64,000 nucleotides of DNA. It comes from Cellvibrionales bacterium UBA1854 (lineage in GTDB: Bacteria; Pseudomonadota; Gammaproteobacteria; Pseudomonadales; Porticoccaceae). This document shows, piece by piece, positions 17,781-27,384 of this stretch. Each line of letters starts with the position of its first letter. Position 1 is the stretch's first letter. Where the stretch lies: the NCBI GenBank assembly GCA_002338445.1, contig DDII01000026.1, positions 43,526 to 107,525 on the forward strand, given 5' to 3'. The position numbers and the translations under genes were made by a program. Under the pieces are notes generated by a model. That model did not search any database, was not told the origin of the DNA, and was given only the letters and a program-made list of their open reading frames with translations.

Positions 17781-18895
17781 TTAAGCATTACCGAGATGAA
17801 GGTAGAGCAGAGTATTTTTTTCAGAAAAATGGACGTGCGTTTTTAATTATCCTTTTTGGAGTGGTTATCTATGCATCTTGTTGTAACTTATTTATTCCGG
17901 ATGATTCAATCTTTTATGTAAGCACATACACAATAACGTTACTCGGAAAGTATTTGTGTTTTGCTTTACTCGCCCTCTCGGTAGACGTTGTTTGGGGCTA
18001 TTGCGGAATATTGAGTCTTGGACACGGAGCCTTTTTTGCTCTCGGTGGATACACCATGGGAATGTATCTGATGAGGCAAATAGGGGAGCGCGGTGTGTAT
18101 GGTCATCCGGTCTTACCTGATTTTATGGTATTTTTAAATTGGAAAGAGCTTCCTTGGTTCTGGTATGGCTTCGACAGCTTTGGATTTGCAATGCTGATGA
18201 CCTTAGTTGTGCCCTCAGTTTTAGCATTTGTTTTTGGTTGGCTCGCATTTCGATCTCGCGTTACTGGAGTGTACTTATCGATTATTACTCAGGCGCTGAC
18301 TTATGCATTGATGCTTGCTTTTTTTCGTAATGAAATGGGATTTGGAGGAAACAATGGACTAACCGACTTTAAAGATATACTAGGGTTTGATCTTCAGTCG
18401 GACAGGACGAGGGTTGTTCTTTTTTGTTTGTCAGCAATAGCGCTTGCTATAGCTTATCTCCTGAGTCAGCTAATCCTGCAATCTCGTTATGGGAGAGTGG
18501 TGGTAGCCATCAGGGATGCGGAAGCCAGAACTAGATCTATTGGCTTTAAGACTGAAAATTATAAGGTTTCCTTATTCGTTTACTCAGCGGCGCTTGCTGC
18601 AATTGCTGGTGCGCTTTATGTGCCTCAGGTAGGAATTATCAATCCTGGCGAATTTTCTCCGTTAAATTCAATCGAAATTGTCGTATGGGTTTCTGTTGGA
18701 GGACGTGCCACTTTATATGGAGCAGTTGTTGGTGCGATTCTGGTGAACTATGCAAAGACGAAATTCACAGCGGAGTTTCCAGATGAATGGTTATATGCGT
18801 TAGGACTACTTTTTGTTGGAACAACCATTTTTTTACCTAAAGGCCTGATGGGGTTTTTCGATGTAAAAAAATGGCGAAACCAAAGAAGAGGGTAA
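17777..18895 (+). CDS. urtC: urea ABC transporter permease UrtC
   Basis: This 372-residue LivM-type permease has about ten hydrophobic helices. LALSVDVVWGYCGILSLGHGAFFALGGY near residue 70 and VAIRDAEARTRSIGF near residue 245 are family landmarks, followed by the coupling loop. It starts with GTG inside the end of urtB and shares 25 bases with the N-terminus of urtD, so the transporter genes are tightly coupled. Confidence 0.94.
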   Translation: MIKHYRDEGRAEYFFQKNGRAFLIILFGVVIYASCCNLFIPDDSIFYVSTYTITLLGKYLCFALLALSVDVVWGYCGILSLGHGAFFALGGYTMGMYLMRQIGERGVYGHPVLPDFMVFLNWKELPWFWYGFDSFGFAMLMTLVVPSVLAFVFGWLAFRSRVTGVYLSIITQALTYALMLAFFRNEMGFGGNNGLTDFKDILGFDLQSDRTRVVLFCLSAIALAIAYLLSQLILQSRYGRVVVAIRDAEARTRSIGFKTENYKVSLFVYSAALAAIAGALYVPQVGIINPGEFSPLNSIEIVVWVSVGGRATLYGAVVGAILVNYAKTKFTAEFPDEWLYALGLLFVGTTIFLPKGLMGFFDVKKWRNQRRG

Positions 18896-19749
18896 AAAAA
18901 GATGATATGAACATCTTTAAGTCCCCTAAAATAGAGCAAGTGCGTCGTGCAGTGTCTCCGCTAAACTACGCTCGGAATAATAGCGAGTTAGCAGTGGATG
19001 TATCTCATAACGTGATCTTGTATGTAGAGTCTTTGTCGGTAAGCTTTGATGGTTTTAAGGCTCTCGATGACTTGAATTTATACATAAATAACGGTGAACT
19101 TCGATGCTTGATTGGCGCAAATGGAGCTGGTAAAACCACTTTAATGGATGTTATAACTGGAAAAACTCATCCAGATAAGGGGCATATATATTTCGGCCAA
19201 ACCATTGATCTTTTGGGCAAAACAGAGACTGAAATAGCGCAGTTAGGAATTGGAAGAAAATTTCAAAAACCTACTGTTTTTGAGAATCAAACGGTATTTT
19301 CTAACCTCGAACTGGCGATGAGAGGAGACAAAGGTATCTTGCATGCCTTATTCTCCAAGTTACGCTCCGAAGATTTGGATTGGATAAAGGAAGTTACAGG
19401 AATTATTGGACTCGATTCAAAAGAAAATTTGTTAGCAGGTGCACTATCCCATGGTCAAAAGCAGTGGCTTGAGATAGGGATGTTACTTATTGCAGATCCA
19501 AGACTTATGCTTATTGATGAACCTGTCGCGGGAATGACTGCCAGCGAGACTGAGCGGACAGCAGAGCTGCTTATTTCACTTGCGGGCGATCGGACTGTGG
19601 TTGTGGTTGAACATGATATGGACTTTGTAAGAAGTATTGCTCGCACAGTAACGGTGTTACATCAAGGCTCGGTTATAGCTGAAGGTAGTATGTCGGACAT
19701 TCAGAGTAATCCGGCAGTGGTTGAGGTATATTTGGGTGAAGAGCAGTGA
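18871..19749 (+). CDS. urtD: urea ABC transporter ATP-binding protein UrtD
   Basis: This 292-residue LivG-type ATPase has Walker A GANGAGKTT, signature LSHGQKQWLEIGMLL (the UrtD version of LSGGQ) and Walker B LMLIDEPVAGMT, with the switch His in VVEHDMDF. ATG 18871 gives a basic lead-in of about 50 residues before the ATPase core; ATG 18907 would shorten it. It pairs with UrtE to energise uptake through UrtBC. Its TGA overlaps the urtE start. Confidence 0.94.
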   Translation: MAKPKKRVKKDDMNIFKSPKIEQVRRAVSPLNYARNNSELAVDVSHNVILYVESLSVSFDGFKALDDLNLYINNGELRCLIGANGAGKTTLMDVITGKTHPDKGHIYFGQTIDLLGKTETEIAQLGIGRKFQKPTVFENQTVFSNLELAMRGDKGILHALFSKLRSEDLDWIKEVTGIIGLDSKENLLAGALSHGQKQWLEIGMLLIADPRLMLIDEPVAGMTASETERTAELLISLAGDRTVVVVEHDMDFVRSIARTVTVLHQGSVIAEGSMSDIQSNPAVVEVYLGEEQ

Positions 19750-20441
19750 TCGCCCTGCATGGTGTTAATCAACACTACGGGGGAACTCAGATTCTTTGGG
19801 ACCTAGATTTGGAGATCGAGGAGGGATCGTGTGTTTGCGTAATTGGACGTAATGGTGTTGGGAAGACTACTTTACTAAAGTGTTTGATGGGGTTGTTGCC
19901 ATTAACTTCCGGTAAAATTAGCGTTTCTCATACAGATTTTTCTGGAGAATCTCCTGATAAGCGAGCTCGAGAGGGAATCGGCTATGTACCTCAGGGCCGT
20001 GAAATCTTCCCACTATTGACAGTTGAAGAGAACTTGCGCATTGGATTGGGAGCTAGATCGGACAACGCTTCAGTTATCCCTGAGAAAATATTTGAGCTTT
20101 TTCCGGTACTGCATGAAATGCTGATACGCAGGGGTGGTGACCTATCAGGAGGGCAACAGCAGCAACTTGCAATTGCCCGAGCTTTGGTGATTGACCCTAA
20201 GATTCTCATCCTGGACGAACCTAACGAGGGTATACAACCGAATATAGTTGCTGAAATTGGACGAGTCATAACATATTTGAATAAGACTGAGGGAATAACA
20301 GTTCTTCTCGTAGAGCAGAAAATCTCTTTCGCTAGAAAAGTTGGTAAAGAGTTTCGTTTGATGGAAAAAGGTCGGATTGTGGCATCGGGTCGAATGACGG
20401 AGTTAAGTGATGATTTAATCTCACAACACTTGGCGGTCTAA
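19746..20441 (+). CDS. urtE: urea ABC transporter ATP-binding protein UrtE
   Basis: This 231-residue LivF-type ATPase has Walker A GRNGVGKTT, GYVPQGREIFPLLTVEENL around the Q-loop, signature LSGGQQQQLAIARAL and Walker B LILDEPNEGIQPNIV. DEPNEGIQP is typical of UrtE and distinguishes it from LivF. GTG 19746 overlaps the urtD stop by four bases. It completes the five-gene transporter, followed 40 bases later by a small membrane protein and then urease. Confidence 0.95.
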   Translation: MIALHGVNQHYGGTQILWDLDLEIEEGSCVCVIGRNGVGKTTLLKCLMGLLPLTSGKISVSHTDFSGESPDKRAREGIGYVPQGREIFPLLTVEENLRIGLGARSDNASVIPEKIFELFPVLHEMLIRRGGDLSGGQQQQLAIARALVIDPKILILDEPNEGIQPNIVAEIGRVITYLNKTEGITVLLVEQKISFARKVGKEFRLMEKGRIVASGRMTELSDDLISQHLAV

Positions 20442-20481
20442 ATTTAATAAAATACCTAATATTAAAGGGAGGACATTAGAA

Positions 20482-20736
20482 ATGACTAATAAAAATCTTG
20501 TCAGGTCGATATTTTTGGTAATGGCCGTAGCGGGTAGTGGGACTTTGTTAGCTCACGACGGGATTCACACATGGAGCGAGATGAGTGTTGGCGTCCATTT
20601 TCTCTTCGATTTTTTGCACTTGAGGGAGATACTAATTTTTGGTTTAACTGCTATCTTGGCAGCGCTTGTGTATGCGAGGATACGACAACGGTCTTTTCAG
20701 TGCCTCAAATTAGACAAGTGCTTTTATGTCGACTGA
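20482..20736 (+). CDS. small urease-cluster membrane protein, function unknown
   Basis: This 84-residue protein has a strong ribosome site (GGGAGGAC), an N-terminal signal-like helix ending in LLAHDG and a second helix (LREILIFGLTAILAALVYARI). Between them lies HDGIHTWSEMSVGVHFLFDFLH, with five histidines. Its stop overlaps ureD by 11 bases, so it is translationally coupled within the operon. The His-rich stretch after the signal sequence loosely recalls the start of HupE/UreJ nickel proteins, but it is far too short to be one. I do not assign a function. Confidence 0.65.
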   Translation: MTNKNLVRSIFLVMAVAGSGTLLAHDGIHTWSEMSVGVHFLFDFLHLREILIFGLTAILAALVYARIRQRSFQCLKLDKCFYVD

Positions 20737-21601
20737 ATTAGAGAGCTGCTCATCAGATGGCTCAAAAATATGGCCGGCATACTTAGGTCTTACCTTTGAC
20801 AAGCCTGGCGAAAAGACTCGTTTGATCAAGAGTGTACATAAGGGGCCCCTCTATGTGCAGAAATTGTTTTATCCTGAGGGTTTAGAGCATGCACATGTTT
20901 ATCTGTTGCATCCTCCGGGTGGAATTGTTTCTGGCGATCATCTCAGAATAAGTGTTGATGTCGGAGAAAACGCGGGGGTTTTTTTAACTACACCTGGAGC
21001 CGCCAGGATATATAGGGCTCGCAAGGATGTATCGGTTCAGCGAGTAGTATTTGACTTGAATATTGGAGCTAATGCCTTGGTGGAGTGGTTTCCATTAGAG
21101 ACTATCGTGTTTAGCGGTGCGTGTTCACAAATTTCAACTAAAATAAATTTATCAGAGGGGAGTTGTTTCGCAGGTTGGGATATATGCTCACTGGGCATGC
21201 CTGCCTCTCTTTCAGGTTTTGACTTTGGAAGTTTTGAACAAAAGTATGTTCTCCAGAAGGATGGTATGCCTGTTTATGTGGATCGACTCGAGTTGTGTGA
21301 TCAGGAAAACTTACTTCTTTCCAATCCTGCGGGTTTGCAAGGCTTTATGGTGTCGGGATTCCTCATAATGGGACCTTTTGTTGACGGTACGGATTCTATA
21401 ATATCAAGGATGCGTGAGATTGAATTCATGGCTAAATCTCCTCATTTAATGTCGATATCGCGGGTTGGAAATTTTCTAATCGGGCGCTACCTCGGAAACA
21501 GTGCGGAGTATGCTAAAAAAATATTTGTGAACTGGTGGAAGTTAGCAAGGCCAATTCTAATGTTACGCGAATTTTGTGAACCGCGAATTTGGCTAACCTA
21601 A
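20726..21601 (+). CDS. ureD: urease accessory protein UreD
   Basis: This 291-residue UreD/UreH protein has the N-terminal [12 protein letters not shown] and [14 protein letters not shown], followed by the core [12 protein letters not shown] and [10 protein letters not shown], all standard. UreD is the scaffold on which UreF and UreG dock on apo-urease and is proposed to channel nickel to the active site. It heads ureDABCEFG, the order usual in gammaproteobacteria, and begins inside the preceding small gene. Confidence 0.94.
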   Translation: MSTELESCSSDGSKIWPAYLGLTFDKPGEKTRLIKSVHKGPLYVQKLFYPEGLEHAHVYLLHPPGGIVSGDHLRISVDVGENAGVFLTTPGAARIYRARKDVSVQRVVFDLNIGANALVEWFPLETIVFSGACSQISTKINLSEGSCFAGWDICSLGMPASLSGFDFGSFEQKYVLQKDGMPVYVDRLELCDQENLLLSNPAGLQGFMVSGFLIMGPFVDGTDSIISRMREIEFMAKSPHLMSISRVGNFLIGRYLGNSAEYAKKIFVNWWKLARPILMLREFCEPRIWLT

Positions 21602-21626
21602 ATACCCTAGAAGGAGAGAGACTATT

Positions 21627-21929
21627 ATGGAGTTACTGCCCAGAGAAAAGGATAAATTAATCACTTTCACCGCGGCCCTTCTTGCTGAGAGGCGGCTCGG
21701 TCGTGGACTAAAACTTAACTATCCCGAGGCTGTTGCTTATATTTCTATGGCAATTGTTGAGGGAGCTAGGGATGGGAAGTCCGTTGCTCAGTTGATGAGT
21801 GACGGAAAGAATATTTTAAGAAGTGATCAGGTGATGGATGGTGTGGCGGAACTTGTTTCAGAAGTCCAAGTTGAAGCAACATTTCCAGATGGCACAAAGT
21901 TAGTTACGGTGCATGACCCTATAAATTAG
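21627..21929 (+). CDS. ureA: urease gamma subunit
   Basis: The 100-residue length is exactly that of Klebsiella-type UreA. It begins [35 protein letters not shown] and contains LMSDGK and [20 protein letters not shown], all conserved. AAGGAGAG precedes the ATG. It forms the (UreABC)3 urease with the next two products. Confidence 0.97.
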   Translation: MELLPREKDKLITFTAALLAERRLGRGLKLNYPEAVAYISMAIVEGARDGKSVAQLMSDGKNILRSDQVMDGVAELVSEVQVEATFPDGTKLVTVHDPIN

Positions 21930-21948
21930 AACCGATGAGGTAATTGAT

Positions 21949-22272
21949 ATGATTCCTGGTGAAGTTTTTGTAAGCAGCGGCTCTATTCTGATCAATCAAA
22001 ATAGGGTGACTATTGAATTAGAGGTGGCTAATGTGGGAGATCGACCGGTTCAGGTTGGCTCGCACTATCATTTTTATGAGGTGAACCCCGCATTAAAGTT
22101 TGATCGAATCAGAGCGCGCGGTTTCCGCTTGAATATTGCGTCGGGCACTGCGGTTCGGTTTGAACCAGGGCAGGTTAGGGAAATTAGCCTTGTTTCTCTC
22201 GCTGGAACGCGAAATGTTTTCGGGTTTCGAGGAGAGATTATGGGTTCTTTAGAGGAGGTGGAAAATGACTAG
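21949..22272 (+). CDS. ureB: urease beta subunit
   Basis: This 107-residue UreB begins [16 protein letters not shown] and contains [36 protein letters not shown] and [10 protein letters not shown], the usual landmarks. It overlaps the ureC start by eight bases (ATGACTAG). It is structural and supports the alpha subunit. Confidence 0.97.
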   Translation: MIPGEVFVSSGSILINQNRVTIELEVANVGDRPVQVGSHYHFYEVNPALKFDRIRARGFRLNIASGTAVRFEPGQVREISLVSLAGTRNVFGFRGEIMGSLEEVEND

Positions 22273-23968
22273 TATTGATCGCCAAGCCTATGCTTCCATG
22301 TTTGGTCCCACAAAGGGTGACCGAGTCCGTTTGGGAGACACAGAGCTTATTATTGAGGTAGAGAAGGACTTTACTTGCTACGGAGAAGAAGTAAAGTTCG
22401 GTGGGGGAAAAGTCATTCGAGATGGCATGGGGCAAAGCCAACAAAGTTGCAGTGAGTCTGTTGATGTTGTGATAACAAATGCTCTGATTTTAGATCATTG
22501 GGGTATTGTTAAGGCGGATGTCGGCATAAATCACGGAAGAATCGCTGCCATAGGGAAAGCGGGTAATCCAGATATTCAGGATAACGTTTCGGTCATTATT
22601 GGGCCTGGCACTGAAGTCATAGCAGGAGAGGGTTTGATTTTGACTCCCGGCGGCGTGGATGCCCATATCCACTTTATTTGTCCTCAACAAATTGAGGAGG
22701 CTCTTATGTCGGGTATTACTACCATGATTGGTGGTGGAACTGGGCCGGCCACTGGAACCAATGCTACAACGTGTACACCCGGAGCTTGGAATATTGGCAA
22801 GATGTTACAAGCTACTGATGATATGCCAATGAATTTAGGATTTTTGGGAAAAGGTAACGCTAGCATACCCATTGCGCTGGAGGAGCAGCTCTTAGCTGGA
22901 GCATGTGGTCTAAAATTACATGAGGATTGGGGTACTACGCCGGCATCCATTGACAATTGTCTCAGTGTGGCGGAAACGAATGATGTACAGGTTGCTATAC
23001 ATACTGATACCCTAAACGAATCGGGATTTGTCGATGACACCATCGCGGCTTTTAAGGGACGGGCAATTCACACCTATCATACAGAGGGTGCCGGCGGCGG
23101 ACATGCCCCTGATATTATTCGAGCTTGTGCGGAGTTGAATGTTTTACCCTCATCTACTAATCCAACGCGTCCATACACTGTAAACACCATTGACGAGCAT
23201 CTGGACATGTTGATGGTTTGTCATCACTTGGACTCATCCATTCCTGAGGACATAGCATTTGCGGACTCTCGCATCCGGAAAGAGACAATAGCAGCAGAGG
23301 ATATTTTTCATGATCTTGGAGCTTTCAGTATGATTGCTTCAGACTCTCAAGCAATGGGTCGAGTTGGAGAGGTGATCACACGCACTTGGCAAACGGCGCA
23401 TAAAATGAAGGTCCAGCGGGGACCTTTAGATCAAGATAATGAAAAAATGGATAACTTTCGAGCCAAGCGTTATATAGCAAAATATGCTATCAATCCAGCC
23501 ATAACTCATGGTATTGATCATGAGATCGGTTCTATAGAAGTCGGAAAGCTCGCAGATCTTGTGCTATGGAAACCAGCTTTTTTTGGGACAAAGCCCACAC
23601 TAATTATTAAAGGAGGGATAATCGCTGCGGCTCCAATGGGTGATCCAAATGCATCAATCCCGACACCGCAGCCAGTGCATTTCAGAAAGATGTTCGGGAG
23701 TTATGGAAAGGCTCCGTCGCAAACATGTGTTACTTTCACTTCAAAAATGGCTGTTGGGGAAGGTCTTGCAAAGAAGTTAGATCTTTCTCGCCGGCTCGTG
23801 GCATGTAGGAACACTCGATCCATTACTAAGCGAGACATGATTCATAACGCGTGGATGCCTAATGTTACCGTGGATCCTCAGACTTACGAAGTTCATGCGG
23901 ATGGGTTGTTAATGACCTGCGAGCCGGCAAAAATACTTCCGCTGGCGCAACTTTACAACTTATTTTAG
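22265..23968 (+). CDS. ureC: urease alpha (catalytic) subunit
   Basis: This full-length 567-residue UreC hydrolyses urea to ammonia and carbamate. All catalytic positions fall at the Klebsiella numbering: nickel ligands His134, His136, His246, His272 and Asp360, the carbamylated bridging Lys217 (GLKLHEDWG), and flap Cys319/His320 (MVCHHLD). Nothing suggests decay. It follows ureB with overlap and precedes ureE by 14 bases. The ammonia released feeds glutamine synthetase, consistent with the sigma-54 promoter upstream of the operon. Confidence 0.98.
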   Translation: MTSIDRQAYASMFGPTKGDRVRLGDTELIIEVEKDFTCYGEEVKFGGGKVIRDGMGQSQQSCSESVDVVITNALILDHWGIVKADVGINHGRIAAIGKAGNPDIQDNVSVIIGPGTEVIAGEGLILTPGGVDAHIHFICPQQIEEALMSGITTMIGGGTGPATGTNATTCTPGAWNIGKMLQATDDMPMNLGFLGKGNASIPIALEEQLLAGACGLKLHEDWGTTPASIDNCLSVAETNDVQVAIHTDTLNESGFVDDTIAAFKGRAIHTYHTEGAGGGHAPDIIRACAELNVLPSSTNPTRPYTVNTIDEHLDMLMVCHHLDSSIPEDIAFADSRIRKETIAAEDIFHDLGAFSMIASDSQAMGRVGEVITRTWQTAHKMKVQRGPLDQDNEKMDNFRAKRYIAKYAINPAITHGIDHEIGSIEVGKLADLVLWKPAFFGTKPTLIIKGGIIAAAPMGDPNASIPTPQPVHFRKMFGSYGKAPSQTCVTFTSKMAVGEGLAKKLDLSRRLVACRNTRSITKRDMIHNAWMPNVTVDPQTYEVHADGLLMTCEPAKILPLAQLYNLF

Positions 23969-23982
23969 TTTTTAGGACCTCG

Positions 23983-24435
23983 ATGTTAGAAATATACCAA
24001 CGACTGTCATCTGCAATGGGGCTCGATATTTATGGGGAGGTAGAGCTTTGTCATTTGCAGCGAGAAAAAGGTCGATTTAAAACGGCCATTTTCACTGGAG
24101 AGGCAGTTGGATTTTTTTTGGAGCGAGGGAAAGTACTCAAGGTCGGTGATGCATTGATTAGTAGGTGCGGTAGGGTACTTTTAGTAGCCGCAAAAAAAGA
24201 GGCTTTGGTTAGAGCCTCGACAGACGATTGGAATCAGTTTAGTAAGGCTTGCTACCATCTTGGCAACAGGCATGTGAAAGTTCAAATAGGCGAAAAGTGG
24301 CTAAAGATATTACCGGATCATGTTCTTGAGGAAATGCTCATAGGGTTGAACATGGCTGTGAAATACGAAAAATCAGCTTTTGTTCCAGAACAAGGCGCGT
24401 ACCAACATGTAAAAAATCATGAACGCATTATCTGA
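23983..24435 (+). CDS. ureE: urease nickel metallochaperone UreE
   Basis: This 150-residue UreE begins with LEIYQRL and contains LQREKGRFKTAIFTGEAVGFFLERG, LVAAKKEALVRAS and YHLGNRHVKVQI, whose His is the interface nickel ligand. The C-terminus ends [13 protein letters not shown] with only two histidines, so it lacks the His-rich tail found in Klebsiella. It delivers nickel to the UreG-UreF-UreD complex. It overlaps ureF by 17 bases. Confidence 0.93.
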   Translation: MLEIYQRLSSAMGLDIYGEVELCHLQREKGRFKTAIFTGEAVGFFLERGKVLKVGDALISRCGRVLLVAAKKEALVRASTDDWNQFSKACYHLGNRHVKVQIGEKWLKILPDHVLEEMLIGLNMAVKYEKSAFVPEQGAYQHVKNHERII

Positions 24436-25093
24436 TCTGGGATTACTGCGAATACTCCAACTTAGTAGTTCCGCTTTGCCAGTCGGCGGCTACTCCTTTT
24501 CACAAGGTCTTGAATTTGCGATAGAGGAACGTTGGTTGAAAAACTCTTCTGATATCCGCGATTGGATCGCAATTGTATTAGTGCATGCCATAGCGAAGAC
24601 TGATTTGCCATTACTAATTCGTCTTGTTGAAGCGTTTAAAACTCATGATTTCAAGGGCGTGAGGTATTGGAATTTGCATGTGCTAGCTTGTCGTGAAACG
24701 CTGGAATTACGCGAAGCGGAGATTGCGACAGGAAAAGCGCTTGTTAAACTACTTAAAGGCCTAAAGGTTTGTCAGGGTATTGCTCCAAAAGAATCTTTGA
24801 CTTTTGTAGCAGCTTATGCGCTCGCGGTTTCTTTTTGGAAGATTGACGTAAGAGCAGCTTGCCATGGGTTCGTGTGGTCTTGGATGGAAAATCAAGTAGC
24901 TGCAGCTACAAAACTACTTCCACTTGGACAAAGTGCAGCGCAATGTATACTAGATGATTTGATTGGTATGATTCCTAGTGCAGTTAGCGCCTCTCAGTCT
25001 GCAAGTGATGTAGAAATCGGGAGCTCTCTGCCTGGATTAGCGATGGCAAGTGCTCTACATGAAACGCAATACACTCGATTATTTAGATCTTAA
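24419..25093 (+). CDS. ureF: urease accessory protein UreF
   Basis: This 224-residue helical protein has [23 protein letters not shown] at the N-terminus, the signature of UreF, and a C-terminal [31 protein letters not shown] tail that binds UreD/UreG. UreF acts as a GTPase-activating fidelity factor for UreG. It ends ten bases before the ureG start. Confidence 0.94.
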   Translation: MNALSDLGLLRILQLSSSALPVGGYSFSQGLEFAIEERWLKNSSDIRDWIAIVLVHAIAKTDLPLLIRLVEAFKTHDFKGVRYWNLHVLACRETLELREAEIATGKALVKLLKGLKVCQGIAPKESLTFVAAYALAVSFWKIDVRAACHGFVWSWMENQVAAATKLLPLGQSAAQCILDDLIGMIPSAVSASQSASDVEIGSSLPGLAMASALHETQYTRLFRS

Positions 25094-25103
25094 AGGAGTC
25101 AAC

Positions 25104-25721
25104 ATGGAGGGTAAACAAACTTTGCGAGTAGGTGTCGGAGGGCCGGTGGGGTCGGGAAAAACAGCGCTCCTAAGGGCGCTTTGTATAAATTTGCGCTCTC
25201 AATATGAGATAGCAGTCGTAACAAATGATATCTACACTAAGGAGGACGCTGATTTCCTTACTAAGCATGAAGCACTCAGTGCAGATAGGATTTTAGGCGT
25301 AGAAACAGGTGGCTGTCCTCATACTGCAATCCGAGAAGATGCGTCTATGAACCTTGCAGCTGTTGAGTTACTGGGAGTTCGTCATAAAAGTTTGGATATA
25401 ATTTTTATTGAAAGTGGTGGCGACAATTTGAGTGCTACTTTTTCTCCAGAATTATCTGATTTGACTTTATATGTAATTGACGTATCAGCCGGCGATAAAA
25501 TACCAAGAAAGGGTGGTCCTGGAATTACTAAATCAGATTTATTAATAATAAACAAAACTGACCTCGCACCTTATGTAGGCGCATCCCTGGATGTTATGGA
25601 TCGGGATGCTAAGCGAATGAGAAATGCTGAACCATTTGTCTTTTCTAATTTAAAAATCGGAGAAGGGCTTCCAGAAATTATAAATTTTATTATCAATGAG
25701 GGGATGTTGTTAAAAGAATGA
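25104..25721 (+). CDS. ureG: urease GTPase UreG
   Basis: This 205-residue SIMIBI GTPase has the P-loop GGPVGSGKT (12-20), the nickel-binding [15 protein letters not shown] motif with its Cys-Pro-His, [15 protein letters not shown], and the guanine-specificity [12 protein letters not shown] start it at ATG 25104 behind AAAGGAGTC; a longer frame open to 25050 overlaps ureF and is not needed. GTP-dependent dimerisation loads nickel into urease. It is the last gene of the urea island. Confidence 0.96.
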   Translation: MEGKQTLRVGVGGPVGSGKTALLRALCINLRSQYEIAVVTNDIYTKEDADFLTKHEALSADRILGVETGGCPHTAIREDASMNLAAVELLGVRHKSLDIIFIESGGDNLSATFSPELSDLTLYVIDVSAGDKIPRKGGPGITKSDLLIINKTDLAPYVGASLDVMDRDAKRMRNAEPFVFSNLKIGEGLPEIINFIINEGMLLKE

Positions 25722-25765
25722 CTGTTGATGCTTTTGTTTCATTAAAACCCTTTTCAAATTTATAT

Positions 25766-27250
25766 CTAGCCTGTTCTAGGTAATCTCAAGTGGAATGTTG
25801 TACCAGCCGCGTCATTTGACGCAATAGTAATTTGACCATGGTGCTGATTGACCACGATAAACTTGGTGAATGAAAGACGGTTCTCGGGAAGGTACTTATT
25901 TGTAGGAAGCTCATGATCTGTGTATGGCTCGAATATTAACCGTTGCTCCTCCAAACTCAGAGAAGCTCCATTATGGTTGATTTGGATGATGATGCTTTCT
26001 TGGTCGGAAAAAACCCGGATATTAATCTGTGGTGTATGGTCATCTTCATCTATCTCCCCAAGCTGCTGACAGGAATGTCGAAACAAACTTAGGAAGACTT
26101 GTTGTAGCTCCGTCACATGACATCGTATCTGAAGGGTATTATCGTCATAGTCACAAGTTACATCGATATCTCGGAATCTTAAACCGGAGTTTACTGAGAG
26201 CAGACTCACGGCTAGGTCAAGACTGTGGTCGATTATTTTATTCATTTGTTCAATCGACGTTTCATTCCCTTTTGCATTAGAGAAAGAGAGTAAATTTTCT
26301 ACAACATTTTTGGATTGCTGACCACGAATGAGCGCATTTTCTATGAGTTCGTTGAGCCAAATTGGATCCAGCAATTCCTCGGATAAAGCTTGTCGGACTG
26401 AGTGTAAATCCTTTAAAGTAGCATTAAGAGGTAAATTAATATCCTGTGCCATCACGGCGGCCATTTCCCCCACAGATGACATTTTATCTCTCTGGAGAAT
26501 TAAATTGTTTGCATTTACTTGTTTAGTCACGTCATCAATAAGGATGACTGCGCCGGTTTCTTGTTGCTCTTGAAGCGGATAGATTGTGACATTAAAGTAC
26601 TTATGGTCTTTTCGATATGATTTGAAAGAAAGGATTTTTTTTTCCGTACGCGCCTGAGTAACTTGGTCTTTTGATAGTGTGATTTGAGGATATCGTTCCC
26701 AAAGGTTCTGTCCCTTTATTTCACTTCTTTTAAATCCGCTTACTTTTTCAGCCTCAAGGTTCCATTGTGTGACTATATTTTTGCCATCTAGCCCCACCAG
26801 CATGAATGGCATGGAGTGTAAAATACTTCCAATGTATGCCTCTGAACTTGCAAGTCGTGCAGTTGTAGTAAGGTGTTCTTTAATTTCTTCCGCAAGTGCT
26901 AAATTGCTATTTTGGAGTAACTGATTTGAATGGTTTAAGTTTGAAGTGCGTTCTTCAACTCGTTCTTCGAGTTGTCTACGGATTGCTTCTAACTCTTTGT
27001 TATAGCGCTTTACTTGCCTTTGGCTTAAAAATAATCGCAAAGCGGTCAGAGATAAAGCGATAATTAAAATGCTGCTCGAAAAATTTGCAACATACTGCCA
27101 GTTCGTGCTGCCATCCTCATTTCGAAAGGCCCAAAATATATCTGCCGATGCGATCTGTGATAACGTTAATCCCAGAATTATTATTGCCCCTTTCAAGACG
27201 CTAATAATTTCTATTTGTCTCTTTTTGCGAACTGCATTGCACTTGTTCAT
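25766..27250 (-). CDS. degenerate sensor histidine kinase (pseudokinase) with PAS domain
   Basis: Started at ATG 27250 this is a 494-residue membrane protein with two transmembrane helices (about 18-36 and 57-75), a short periplasmic loop, a coiled coil (80-125), a PAS domain (about 135-240), then HisKA and HATPase-like regions. The catalytic features are broken. The phosphoacceptor position reads KMSSVGEMAAVMAQDINLPL, with Gln269 where His is expected. The N-box asparagines are replaced (SLFRHS), the G1 DNGxG has become HNGAS, and no G2 glycine motif is recognisable. The reading frame is otherwise intact. No response regulator is adjacent. It converges on ureG and may sense and signal through protein contacts; the partner is unknown. 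Confidence 0.8.
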   Translation of the reverse strand: MNKCNAVRKKRQIEIISVLKGAIIILGLTLSQIASADIFWAFRNEDGSTNWQYVANFSSSILIIALSLTALRLFLSQRQVKRYNKELEAIRRQLEERVEERTSNLNHSNQLLQNSNLALAEEIKEHLTTTARLASSEAYIGSILHSMPFMLVGLDGKNIVTQWNLEAEKVSGFKRSEIKGQNLWERYPQITLSKDQVTQARTEKKILSFKSYRKDHKYFNVTIYPLQEQQETGAVILIDDVTKQVNANNLILQRDKMSSVGEMAAVMAQDINLPLNATLKDLHSVRQALSEELLDPIWLNELIENALIRGQQSKNVVENLLSFSNAKGNETSIEQMNKIIDHSLDLAVSLLSVNSGLRFRDIDVTCDYDDNTLQIRCHVTELQQVFLSLFRHSCQQLGEIDEDDHTPQINIRVFSDQESIIIQINHNGASLSLEEQRLIFEPYTDHELPTNKYLPENRLSFTKFIVVNQHHGQITIASNDAAGTTFHLRLPRTG

Positions 27251-27384
27251 CGTGATTTTCTCGTGCGAATTCCGATTTTTAGGCACAAACCCTACCCATT
27301 GTATCTATTGCCAACCAAGTTTGGCGAGTTTTTTGTTATTTAGAATATAAGTATTTGAGGAGGATGAATACTTTTTATAGAAGT

